Source: Cacconaster sp045114175 (GTDB lineage: Bacteria; Bacteroidota; Bacteroidia; Bacteroidales; UBA932). Taken from it: a stretch of DNA of 64,000 bases. A program made the translations under genes and the position numbers. The stretch's first letter is position 1. Each line of letters begins with the position of its first letter. The stretch spans positions 6,954 to 70,953 of the forward strand of contig JBGUJZ010000048.1 of NCBI GenBank assembly GCA_045114175.1. Direction: 5' to 3'. The notes below the pieces were generated by a model. It was not told the DNA's origin, made no database searches, and was given only the letters and a program-made list of their open reading frames with translations. Below, piece by piece: positions 15,999 to 23,727 of this stretch.

Positions 15999-17360
15999 CT
16001 ATTTGTTGATTTCGCTTTCGTGATCGTAAATCGGGGTCGGATACTTGCCCGTGAAGCAGGCGAGGCAAAGCGCCTCGCGGCCCGGGCAGGATGCCACGGC
16101 GGATTCCGGGCTCAGGTAGCCCAGCGAATCGGCGCCAATCTTAACGCGAGCCTCTTCCAGGGTGCGGTGCGAGCAGAGCAGCTCCTCCTTGGTGGAGGTG
16201 TCCACACCGTAGAAGCAGGGGTGGGTCATCATCGGGCTGGCGATGCGGACATGGACCTCGCTGGCCCCTGCCTCGCGCAGCAGGTTGATGATCTTGAGGG
16301 AGGTGGTGCCGCGCACGATGGAGTCATCCACCAGCACCACGCGTTTGCCGGCCACAATGCTGTGCACGGCGGAAAGTTTCATCTTCACACCGCGTTCGCG
16401 CATGGGCTGCGACGGCTCAATAAAGGTACGACCCACATACTTGCTCTTGACCAGACCCATCTCGTAGGGCAGGCCAGACTCTTCTGCATAACCCATTGCA
16501 GCGCTCAGGCTGGAATCCGGCACGCCAACCACGATGTCCGCATCAGCGGGGCATTCGCGGCAGAGGCGGCGGCCCGACTCTTTACGGTAAGCGTGAACGT
16601 TGCAGCCGTCGATGTCGCTGTCCGGACGGGCAAAGTAGATGTACTCCATTCCGCACATCAGGCGGCGCGGATGCTCATCGTACATCATGCTGCGGATGCC
16701 GTGGTGGTCAATCGTGACGATCTCACCCGGCTCCACGTCGCGCAGGAAGGTTGCGCCCACCAGGTCAAAGGCGCAGGTTTCGCTGCTCACCACATAACCG
16801 TCGCCCAGCTTGCCGAGTGCCAGCGGCTTGATCCCGTTGCGGTCGCGGCAGGCGTAGAGGCGGTTCTTGGTCATGATCAGGAAGGTGAATCCGCCCTCCA
16901 TCTTCTGCAGCGCAGCCACGATATTGAAGATGCGGTCGTCGTTGGATTCCTTCTTGATAAGGCAGGCCATCAGTTCGCTGTCCGTATCGGTCATGAAGAT
17001 GTTGCCGCGCGATTCCAGATAGTTCACCACTTCCGCACGGTTGATCAAATTGCCGTCGTTGGCGATGGCAAAGTCGCCCGAATGGTGGTGGAAAAAGAGC
17101 GGCGGGACATTGTCCAGACCTCCCTTAGAGGCATTGGCATACTTGACGCCACCCATGGCGATGTTGCCTTTGAGCGTGTCAAGAATACTCTGGTTGAATA
17201 CTTCGCCGAGTAGGCCAAGGCCACGGTGACGAAGACCTTTTCCGTTTTCGTCAAAGGCAGCGATGCCGGCAGCTTCTTGCCCCCGGTGTTGCAAGGTGTG
17301 AAGTCCGTAATAGACAAGGTTGGCGGCGTGCGGAGCGCCATAAACACCGAAAATGCTCAT
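15999..17360 (-). CDS. purF: Amidophosphoribosyltransferase with degenerate glutaminase domain
   Basis: A 453-residue PurF, the committed step of purine synthesis (PRPP to phosphoribosylamine). The C-terminal transferase half is intact: 'VVLVDDSIVRGTTS' (PRPP loop), 'SMEYIYF'-type 'GMEYIYFARPDS', and 'CLACFTGKYP' with iron-sulphur ligand cysteines. The N-terminal Ntn-glutaminase half keeps 'LQHRGQEAAGI' but lacks the catalytic N-terminal Cys: it begins 'MSIFGVYG' where the family has (M)CGvFGi.G. The glutamine-pocket Arg of 'HVRYAT' is Lys ('GVKYAN'), and the oxyanion-hole 'HNGN' is 'NDGN'. The purL stop codon lies in the same frame four codons upstream, so no longer start can restore the Cys. 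It may use free ammonia. Confidence 0.92.
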   Translation of the reverse strand: MSIFGVYGAPHAANLVYYGLHTLQHRGQEAAGIAAFDENGKGLRHRGLGLLGEVFNQSILDTLKGNIAMGGVKYANASKGGLDNVPPLFFHHHSGDFAIANDGNLINRAEVVNYLESRGNIFMTDTDSELMACLIKKESNDDRIFNIVAALQKMEGGFTFLIMTKNRLYACRDRNGIKPLALGKLGDGYVVSSETCAFDLVGATFLRDVEPGEIVTIDHHGIRSMMYDEHPRRLMCGMEYIYFARPDSDIDGCNVHAYRKESGRRLCRECPADADIVVGVPDSSLSAAMGYAEESGLPYEMGLVKSKYVGRTFIEPSQPMRERGVKMKLSAVHSIVAGKRVVLVDDSIVRGTTSLKIINLLREAGASEVHVRIASPMMTHPCFYGVDTSTKEELLCSHRTLEEARVKIGADSLGYLSPESAVASCPGREALCLACFTGKYPTPIYDHESEINK

Positions 17361-17369
17361 AACCTGATA

Positions 17370-20300
17370 CTATGCTTGTTGTTTTCTGAAATACTCGACT
17401 GCGTTGCGGAATAGCGGCTGAACTTTTTCGCCGGAGATGTTCTTGAAAAGATTCGGTTCGTAGCGCTCTGAATGGCCCATCTTGCCCAGAATCTGTCCGT
17501 TCGGGCTGATGATGCCTTCAATTGCGTAGCAGGAACCGTTCGGGTTGAAGGGAGCTTCCATGGTAGCCTCACCGGTCTCCGGATCGGCATAACGGAAGGC
17601 GACCTGTCCGTTCGCAAAGAGTTGCCGTGCAAGCGACTCGCTCACCACGAACTTGCCCTCGCCGTGACTGACGGCAATGGAGTGAAGTTCGCCGGGGTGC
17701 ATGCCGCGGAGCCACGGGGAATCTACGGAACTGACACGGGTAGTGACCATCTGCGAAACGTGACGGTTGATGTCGTTGCGGAAGAGGGTCGGGTCTTCCG
17801 GGGTGACACTGCCCAGTTTGCCGAAGGGCAGCAGGCCGCTCTTGACGAGTGCCTGGAATCCGTTGCAGATGCCAAGAATCAGACCGCCGCGTGCGATGAG
17901 GGCATTGACTGATTCTGCAATTTCTTTGTTGTTCAAGACGTTGGCAATAAACTTGCCGCTGCCGTCCGGTTCGTCACCGGAGGAGAAACCGCCCACGAAG
18001 GAGAGAATCTGGCAGCCGTCAATCTCGCGCTTCATCCGGGCAATGGAATCCGACACATCGGCCGCCGTCAGGTTGCAGAAGACGCCCAGATGGACCTCGG
18101 CGCCCGCCTCGCGGAACGCTTTGGCCGTGTCGTAATCACAGTTCGTGCCCGGGAATACGGGGATATAGACCACCGGATGCTCGATGGGAGCGCCTTGATA
18201 GCGGGTCGGCGCTTTCGGCGCGGCATCGCCTGCCCAGGCCGGAAGATCCGCATGCTGAGGCGCCACCTTTGCGGGGTAAATCTTGTCGTAGCGGGCCGCG
18301 TTGGCCTGCTCAAGCTCGTTCAGCGAAATGACCGTCACGTCATCCCCGACCTGATCGGGGATCACCCTCAACTCTGCTTCCGCAATGACGCGTCCAATCC
18401 GGCGAGCGCCCGGAATGGCGAGTTCGCCTTTGGCTTCTACAATCAGGGAGCCGCAGGTCGCATCAAAGAGCGATGCTTCACTGCAGGTTACTTCAGCACC
18501 CAGATTGTTGCCGAATCCCATCTTGGCCAGGGCCTCTGCCAGACCGCCGAATCCGATGGCCCAGCCGGCGACGATTTCACCTGCCTCAATCTGTTCGCGG
18601 ACAGCCTGCCAGTTGGCTTTCAACTGCGCCGTGTCGGGCATGCCGCTAGCGAGCGGGCGGTGTTCAATCAGCCAGAGCGAATGGCCGGCCTGCTTGAATT
18701 CAGGTGAGATCACTTTGCGCGCATCTACCGTGGTGATACCGAAGGCAATCAGGGTAGGGGGCACATTGAGGTGCTCGAAGGTGCCGCTCATGGAGTCTTT
18801 TCCACCGATGGCGGGCAACCCGAAGGCAAGCTGCATCTTCAGGGCACCGAGCAGGGCGGCAAGCGGCTTGCCCCAGCTGCGGGTGGAGGTCATCTTCTCA
18901 AAATACTCCTGGTAAGAGAAACGCATCCGGCTGAAATCGCCGCCGGCTGCGGTAATCTTGGCGCAGGCTTCCACCACTGCGTAAGCTGCACCGTGGTACG
19001 GGCTCCAGGAGGAGAGGGTAGGGTTGTAACCGAAGGCCATCATGCTGGCCGTTTCGGTGTGGCCGTCAACAGGCAGTTTCTGGACCGATACCTGCGTCTC
19101 GGTGGCCTGCCGTGCACCGCCGTAAGGCATCAGCACGGTGGAACGGCCAATTGTGGAGTCGAACATCTCCACCATTCCCTTTTGAGAAGCCACATTCTCG
19201 TCGCCCATCAGGTTGCAGAGTTTTTCGCTCAGATTGCGGCCCTGCGGCAGATGGTGGAACGGATCGCGCTTCTCGGGTGCACCAATGACGGCGCTGGCCA
19301 GGTGACGGGCTCCGGCACTGTCAATAAACTCGCGGGAGAGATCGGCCACGATCTCCTGACGGTGGAAGAGACGCATCCGGCCGCGGTCGGTCACTTCGGC
19401 CACCTCGGTCACTTCAATGTTCTCTTCACCGCAGTAGCGGATGAATTCCGCCAGGTCTTTGGCTTCGATGACCACAGCCATGCGCTCCTGCGATTCGCTG
19501 ATGGCCAGCTCCATGGGGTTGAGGCCACTGTATTTTGCAGGGACTCTTTCCAGATGGATGTCCAGGCCGGCGGCCAGCTCGCCGATTGCGACGCTGACAC
19601 CACCTGCTCCGAAGTCGTTCGATTTCTTGATGAGACGGGTCACCTCGCGGCGGCGGAAGAGGCGCTGGAGTTTGCGCTCTTCGGGGGCGTTACCCTTCTG
19701 GACCTCGCTGCCGCAGCTTTCGAGGGAGCTCTCATTGTGCTCTTTGGAAGCACCGGTTGCACCACCGATTCCGTCGCGTCCGGTCCGGCCACCGAGCAGC
19801 AGGATCCGGTCGCCCGGTGCCGGGCTTTCACGGCGTACAGCCTCCGCCTTGACGGCACCCACCACAGCGCCCACCTCCATTCGCTTGGCGGTGTAGCCTT
19901 CGTGGAAGATTTCACGGACGTGCGTGGTAGCCAGGCCAATCTGGTTGCCGTAGCTGGAATAGCCGGCAGCTGCCTTGCGGCTGATGACGCGTTGCGGAAG
20001 CTTGCCGGTCAGGGTTTCCGCCACACTCTTGCAGATATCGCCTGCACCGGTTATGCGCATCGCCTGATAGACATAGGCGCGGCCGGAGAGCGGGTCGCGG
20101 ATGGCGCCGCCCAGACAGGTGGATGCCCCGCCGAACGGCTCGATTTCGGTGGGGTGGTTATGGGTCTCGTTCTTGAACTGAAGCAGCCACTTTTCAGGCC
20201 TGCCATCCACATCTACCGTGACGTAGATGCTGCAGGCGTTGTTTTCTTCACTCTGCTCCAGGTCGTCCAGCAACCCTTTCTTGCGCAGATAGCGCGCACC

Positions 20301-21116
20301 GATGGTTGCCAGTTCCATCAGGCAGAGATCCTTGCCCTCGCGGCCCAGTTCCTTGCGGATGGCGGCGAGTTCCTCCAGCGAAGCTTCAATCTCCGGTTTG
20401 AGGAAGGAATCCTCCACCTGGATGTCGGTCAGCGCGGTGGTGAAGGTGGTGTGGCGGCAGTGGTCGCTCCAGTAAGTATCCAGAATTCGTAGTTCGGTCT
20501 CGGTGGGGTTGCGCTTCTCTCCGCGGAAGTAGCGGACCACTTCGCGCAGGTCGTCGGTATTCATGGCCAGACCCCACCCACGACAGAAGCCGGCAAACTG
20601 GCTCTCTTCCATCTCAATGAAACCCTCCAGCGAGGCGAGCGGGCGGACATCGGCCGCACCCGGAGGCGCCAGCAGGGCGAGATTCTTTTCGCGAGCCTCC
20701 ACCTTATTGATATAATAATGGCGGATAGTCTCCAACGCTTCGTTGGAGAGATCGTCGTCGAAGATCAGCAGTCGGGCGCTGCGAATCTGCACGTCGGCTT
20801 CCGGATCAATCAAGTGAACGCAATCTACGGCCGAGGAGGCGCGCTGGTCAAACTGGCCCGGAATGAATTCTACGGCCAGATAGCGTTTACCCTCGAGCGG
20901 ACACTCATCGGTGACACGGTCGGTAACGGTCTCTCCGAAAACCGTGTAGCGGCACTTTTCCAGGAGATCGTCCGTGAATCCGAAGAGGTCGTAAACGTTG
21001 AGCAACCTCAGGGAACGTAGAGAGAGAGAAAGGTTTTCGTTGAACTCATTCTTGAGACTCTGTGCCTCAACCTGGAACTCCGAAGACTTTTCTACGAAAA
21101 TTCTGTGTGGATGCAT
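17370..21116 (-). CDS. purL: Phosphoribosylformylglycinamidine synthase, single-chain type
   Basis: A 1248-residue enzyme that converts FGAR to FGAM with glutamine and ATP. It is the large single-chain type (PurS-, PurL- and PurQ-like parts fused), not the three-subunit PurS/Q/L form typical of Bacillota. The synthase half shows 'YWSDHCRHTTF', 'KNETHNHPTEIEPFGGA' and 'AAIGGKDSMSG'-type 'AIGGKDSMSGTF'. The C-terminal glutaminase shows 'FSSGDEPDGSGK' and the nucleophile in 'LGICNGFQALVK'. I start at the ATG at 21116 ('MHPHRIF'), one base after the purE stop; a longer frame would overlap purE by 77 bases. Confidence 0.95.
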   Translation of the reverse strand: MHPHRIFVEKSSEFQVEAQSLKNEFNENLSLSLRSLRLLNVYDLFGFTDDLLEKCRYTVFGETVTDRVTDECPLEGKRYLAVEFIPGQFDQRASSAVDCVHLIDPEADVQIRSARLLIFDDDLSNEALETIRHYYINKVEAREKNLALLAPPGAADVRPLASLEGFIEMEESQFAGFCRGWGLAMNTDDLREVVRYFRGEKRNPTETELRILDTYWSDHCRHTTFTTALTDIQVEDSFLKPEIEASLEELAAIRKELGREGKDLCLMELATIGARYLRKKGLLDDLEQSEENNACSIYVTVDVDGRPEKWLLQFKNETHNHPTEIEPFGGASTCLGGAIRDPLSGRAYVYQAMRITGAGDICKSVAETLTGKLPQRVISRKAAAGYSSYGNQIGLATTHVREIFHEGYTAKRMEVGAVVGAVKAEAVRRESPAPGDRILLLGGRTGRDGIGGATGASKEHNESSLESCGSEVQKGNAPEERKLQRLFRRREVTRLIKKSNDFGAGGVSVAIGELAAGLDIHLERVPAKYSGLNPMELAISESQERMAVVIEAKDLAEFIRYCGEENIEVTEVAEVTDRGRMRLFHRQEIVADLSREFIDSAGARHLASAVIGAPEKRDPFHHLPQGRNLSEKLCNLMGDENVASQKGMVEMFDSTIGRSTVLMPYGGARQATETQVSVQKLPVDGHTETASMMAFGYNPTLSSWSPYHGAAYAVVEACAKITAAGGDFSRMRFSYQEYFEKMTSTRSWGKPLAALLGALKMQLAFGLPAIGGKDSMSGTFEHLNVPPTLIAFGITTVDARKVISPEFKQAGHSLWLIEHRPLASGMPDTAQLKANWQAVREQIEAGEIVAGWAIGFGGLAEALAKMGFGNNLGAEVTCSEASLFDATCGSLIVEAKGELAIPGARRIGRVIAEAELRVIPDQVGDDVTVISLNELEQANAARYDKIYPAKVAPQHADLPAWAGDAAPKAPTRYQGAPIEHPVVYIPVFPGTNCDYDTAKAFREAGAEVHLGVFCNLTAADVSDSIARMKREIDGCQILSFVGGFSSGDEPDGSGKFIANVLNNKEIAESVNALIARGGLILGICNGFQALVKSGLLPFGKLGSVTPEDPTLFRNDINRHVSQMVTTRVSSVDSPWLRGMHPGELHSIAVSHGEGKFVVSESLARQLFANGQVAFRYADPETGEATMEAPFNPNGSCYAIEGIISPNGQILGKMGHSERYEPNLFKNISGEKVQPLFRNAVEYFRKQQA

Positions 21117-21117
21117 C

Positions 21118-21585
21118 CTACAGTTCTGTTTGAAGGACTTTGTCTGCTTGCTTTTTGCGGAATTCCGCCAGTTTGGCGGCGAGTGCGCTGTCATTTAGCG
21201 CAAAAATGGCGACAGCGTAGAGGGCTGCATTCTTGGCGCCGTCGATGGCCATCGTTGCCACCGGGATGCCCGAAGGCATTTGGACAATCGAAAGCAGCGA
21301 ATCGAGCCCGTTGAGCGCAGCGCTCTTGATGGGAACCCCGATTACAGGAAGGTCGGTCATTGCGGCGGCCATGCCGGGAAGGTGGGCAGCTCCGCCCGCT
21401 CCGGCAATCACGACGCCTACGCCCCGCTCCCGCGCTCCGGCCATATAGTCGGAGAACGCGTTGGGAGTACGGTGGGCGCTGAGAACCTTCTTCTCATAGG
21501 GAACGCCGAATTCGTCGAGGATCTCGCAAGCGCCGGACATGACGCCCCAGTCGCTCTTGGACCCCATGATGATGCTGACTTTCAT
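21118..21585 (-). CDS. purE: N5-carboxyaminoimidazole ribonucleotide mutase / AIR carboxylase
   Basis: A 155-residue PurE with 'IIMGSKSDWGVM' at the N-terminus, the active-site 'SAHRTPN' and 'IAGAGGAAHLPGMAAAMT'. No purK lies in the window, so it may act directly as an AIR carboxylase (class II) or work with a PurK encoded elsewhere. Three bases separate it from purC and one base from purL. Confidence 0.95.
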   Translation of the reverse strand: MKVSIIMGSKSDWGVMSGACEILDEFGVPYEKKVLSAHRTPNAFSDYMAGARERGVGVVIAGAGGAAHLPGMAAAMTDLPVIGVPIKSAALNGLDSLLSIVQMPSGIPVATMAIDGAKNAALYAVAIFALNDSALAAKLAEFRKKQADKVLQTEL

Positions 21586-21588
21586 ACG

Positions 21589-22272
21589 CTATTTGGCGAA
21601 GAAGAGTTTGGAAAGGGTCATCGGGTCGATATACTTGCCGTCCTTGTAGACGCGCATGTTGCCGGATGCGATTTCATCGATTAGCATCACCTTGCCGTCT
21701 TTGTCGTAACCGAATTCAAACTTGATGTCGTAGAGCACGAGCCCCTTGGCCTTCATGTCATCAGCCACGATCTGGGTGATCTTGCGGGTCATTTCAGCGA
21801 TGTCGTCATACTGCTGAGCCGTCATCACGCCGAGCACGATCAGCCCCTCCTTGGTAACGAGGGGATCTCCCTTCGCATCGTTCTTGAAGGTCATTTCCAC
21901 ATAGGCAGGAAGGTCGGCACCCTCTTCGATATAATCGTTGTAGCGACGGTAGAAGCTGCCCACTGCCTTGTGGCGGCAGATCACTTCCAGCCCTTTGCCG
22001 AACACCTTGGCGGGGAGAACCTCCATCGTCGTGTCAGCCAGATTGGCGCTGACGTAGTGGGTGCGGATGCCCGCTGCGTTGATTTTCTCGAAGAAATAGA
22101 TGGACATGCGGAGATTGACGTCGCCGACGCCTTCGATGGTCAATCCAACAGAATTCTCACCGGGATCGAACACGCCGTCTTTACCGGTGCAGTCATCTTT
22201 GAATTTGAGGAGATAGTTGCCGTTTTCGAGAGCGAAAACATCCTTGGTCTTGCCAGTGTAGATTTTTTTCAT
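21589..22272 (-). CDS. purC: SAICAR synthetase
   Basis: A 227-residue enzyme that ligates aspartate to CAIR. It begins 'MKKIYTGKTKDVFALENG', the canonical PurC start, followed by 'LLKFKDDCTGKDG', 'EVICRHKAVGSFYRR', 'DIKFEFGYDKDGKVMLIDE' shown in part as 'LYDIKFEFGYDKDG', and a C-terminal 'SGNMRVYKDG'. I use the ATG at 22272; the longer frame to 22296 begins with TTG inside a palindrome. It is the first gene of the eleven-gene purine/folate operon. Confidence 0.95.
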   Translation of the reverse strand: MKKIYTGKTKDVFALENGNYLLKFKDDCTGKDGVFDPGENSVGLTIEGVGDVNLRMSIYFFEKINAAGIRTHYVSANLADTTMEVLPAKVFGKGLEVICRHKAVGSFYRRYNDYIEEGADLPAYVEMTFKNDAKGDPLVTKEGLIVLGVMTAQQYDDIAEMTRKITQIVADDMKAKGLVLYDIKFEFGYDKDGKVMLIDEIASGNMRVYKDGKYIDPMTLSKLFFAK

Positions 22273-22280
22273 AGGTGTAG

Positions 22281-22308
22281 TGCTTTGACAAGTCAAAGCA
22301 CAAAGATA
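22281..22308 (-). promoter_or_regulatory. purC promoter box with a perfect palindrome over the start site
   Basis: On the minus strand TATCTTTG (22308-22301) matches the TAnnTTTG element. No clear TTTG lies at the -33 position. Directly after it comes a perfect inverted repeat, TGCTTTGAC and GTCAAAGCA separated by two bases (22300-22281), ending eight bases before the purC ATG. It would cover the transcription start and almost all of the short 5' leader, so it could be a repressor operator or an RNA hairpin. No regulator is identified. Confidence 0.5.
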
Positions 22309-22385
22309 ATGCGTTCAGACCAGGCACAGGCTGGTTTTTTCAGAATTTTATCAGCAATAGGCGGTTGATAAGTTTTTTGCAATCG

Positions 22386-22409
22386 TTTGACGGAAAAAGT
22401 GTACCTTTG
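22386..22409 (+). promoter_or_regulatory. pyrC operon promoter
   Basis: TTTG at 22386-22389 and TACCTTTG at 22402-22409 match the Bacteroidota -33/-7 consensus, although the gap of 12 bases between them is shorter than usual (about 19). The -7 box is the stronger part. The transcript would start near 22415 and have a leader of about 90 bases before the pyrC ATG. Confidence 0.5.
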
Positions 22410-22427
22410 CAACAATAACACCCGGTG

Positions 22428-22466
22428 ATGAAGAGAGCGCCTCATAGTACCCGTGTCAGATGTTGA
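22428..22466 (+). CDS. Possible 12-residue leader peptide before pyrC
   Basis: ATG at 22428 opens a frame of 12 codons (MKRAPHSTRVRC) ending in TGA at 22464-22466. The stop lies three bases before a terminator-like hairpin at 22470-22487. A ribosome at the stop codon would cover the rising arm of that hairpin, the geometry used by translation-coupled attenuators. It is too short for coding statistics and could be chance. Confidence 0.3.
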   Translation: MKRAPHSTRVRC

Positions 22467-22469
22467 CGA

Positions 22470-22495
22470 AGGCAGCCTTGGCTGTCTATTTTTTT
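22470..22495 (+). terminator. Terminator-like hairpin in the pyrC leader (candidate attenuator)
   Basis: AGGCAGC and GCTGTCT pair (seven pairs including one G-T) around a CTTG loop at 22470-22487 and are followed by ATTTTTTT. The hairpin sits between the promoter and the pyrC ATG at 22504, so full termination would silence the operon. An upstream GCGCCTC (22436-22442) could pair, with bulges, with GAAGGCAGC and prevent the hairpin. This is a structural inference by eye, without folding energies. Confidence 0.5.
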
Positions 22496-22503
22496 GTCCG
22501 GAT

Positions 22504-23727
22504 ATGAACGATACCTATATTATTCAAGGCGGTACACTGGTTACCGAAGCTGGCAGGAAGCAGGCTGATATCCTCGTTCGCGAGGGTGTTATCGCCGAAA
22601 TTGCCCCCAACCTGAATGCGGAAGGGCTTCCGGTTTTGCCGGCAGAAGGGCTGCTGGTCGTCCCGGGACTGGTGGATGTGCACGTCCATTTCCGCGAACC
22701 GGGATTCACGGAGAAAGAAACGATCCATACCGGGTCGCTGTCTGCAGCACGCGGAGGTTATACGGCCGTCTGTGCGATGCCGAACCTCAATCCCGTGCCC
22801 GATTCGCCGGAAACGCTGGCCATTGAGCAGTCTATCATCGACCGCGATGCCGTGGTGGATGTCTTTCCCTATGCCGCCATCACGCGCGAGCGCGCTGGTC
22901 TGGAGCCGGTGGATATGGCGGCCCTCAAGGGCCATTGCATCGCCTTCTCGGATGATGGTAGCGGCGTGCAGGAGCCGGCCGTGATGCGTAGCGCAATGGA
23001 ACAGGCCCGTCGCGAAGACTGCCTGGTGGTGGCGCACTGTGAAGACCTTTCGCAGCCCACGGCCGCCGAGATGGAGTGGCGCCAGATTGAGCGCGACCTG
23101 CAGCTGGCGGCTGAAACGGGTTGCCGCTACCATGTCTGCCATATCTCCACCCGCCGCAGCGTGGAGCTGATCCGCGCAGCCAAAGAGGCGGGCGTGCGGG
23201 TGACCTGCGAGACAGCGCCGCACTACCTGACGCTATGTGAAGACGATCTGCAGGATGACGGCCGCTTCAAGATGAATCCACCCATCCACACGGCGGACGA
23301 TCGCGAAGCGCTGATAGAAGGGTTGATAGACGGCACGGTAGATGTCATTGCCACCGACCATGCACCCCACACGGCCGCTGAGAAATCGCGCGGCTTTGCC
23401 GGGAGCCTCAATGGCATCCTCGGTCTGGAAACCGCCTTCCCCGTGCTCTACACGCATTTGGTGGCCACGGGCCGTATCTCCCTGGAACGCCTGATAGAGG
23501 CCATGAGCAGTGCTCCGCGCCGTATCTTCCGGATTGGCGGTGCGTTGGCCGTAGGGGAGAAGGCGGATTTGGCCCTGATTGATACGCAAAAGGAATATCT
23601 TATCAACAGCGCGGAATTCCTCTCCAAAGGCCGCTCCACCCCCTTTGAGGGCTGGAAGGTCCGCGGTCGCGTGCTGCTCACACTCAAGAACGGAAAAACT
23701 GTCTGGAAATCTCCACTCATACCATAA
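22504..23727 (+). CDS. pyrC: Dihydroorotase
   Basis: A 407-residue amidohydrolase that cyclises carbamoyl aspartate to dihydroorotate. It has the metal-binding 'DVHVHFREPG', 'TAPHYLTLCEDD' region, 'KMNPPIHTADDR' and 'IATDHAPHTAAEK', as in type I dihydroorotases. I chose the ATG at 22504 ('MNDTYIIQGG'); an in-frame GTG at 22453 would translate the leader hairpin as an unnatural extension. Its stop codon overlaps the start of carB by one base. Confidence 0.95.
   Translation: MNDTYIIQGGTLVTEAGRKQADILVREGVIAEIAPNLNAEGLPVLPAEGLLVVPGLVDVHVHFREPGFTEKETIHTGSLSAARGGYTAVCAMPNLNPVPDSPETLAIEQSIIDRDAVVDVFPYAAITRERAGLEPVDMAALKGHCIAFSDDGSGVQEPAVMRSAMEQARREDCLVVAHCEDLSQPTAAEMEWRQIERDLQLAAETGCRYHVCHISTRRSVELIRAAKEAGVRVTCETAPHYLTLCEDDLQDDGRFKMNPPIHTADDREALIEGLIDGTVDVIATDHAPHTAAEKSRGFAGSLNGILGLETAFPVLYTHLVATGRISLERLIEAMSSAPRRIFRIGGALAVGEKADLALIDTQKEYLINSAEFLSKGRSTPFEGWKVRGRVLLTLKNGKTVWKSPLIP

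Noticed and set aside
12599..17213. Long plus-strand frames (602 and 787 codons) opposite the purine genes
   Set aside because: They are antisense shadows of GC-rich coding sequence in purH, purM and purF and show no protein family pattern.
22320..22342. A plus-strand hairpin (ACCAG/CTGGT) followed by six T between purC and pyrC
   Set aside because: The stem is only five pairs and lies upstream of the pyrC promoter with no plus-strand gene before it, so a terminator role is unlikely.
22453..22503. An in-frame GTG start that would lengthen PyrC by 17 residues
   Set aside because: The extension would translate the terminator-like hairpin and T run, and homologues start near the ATG at 22504.
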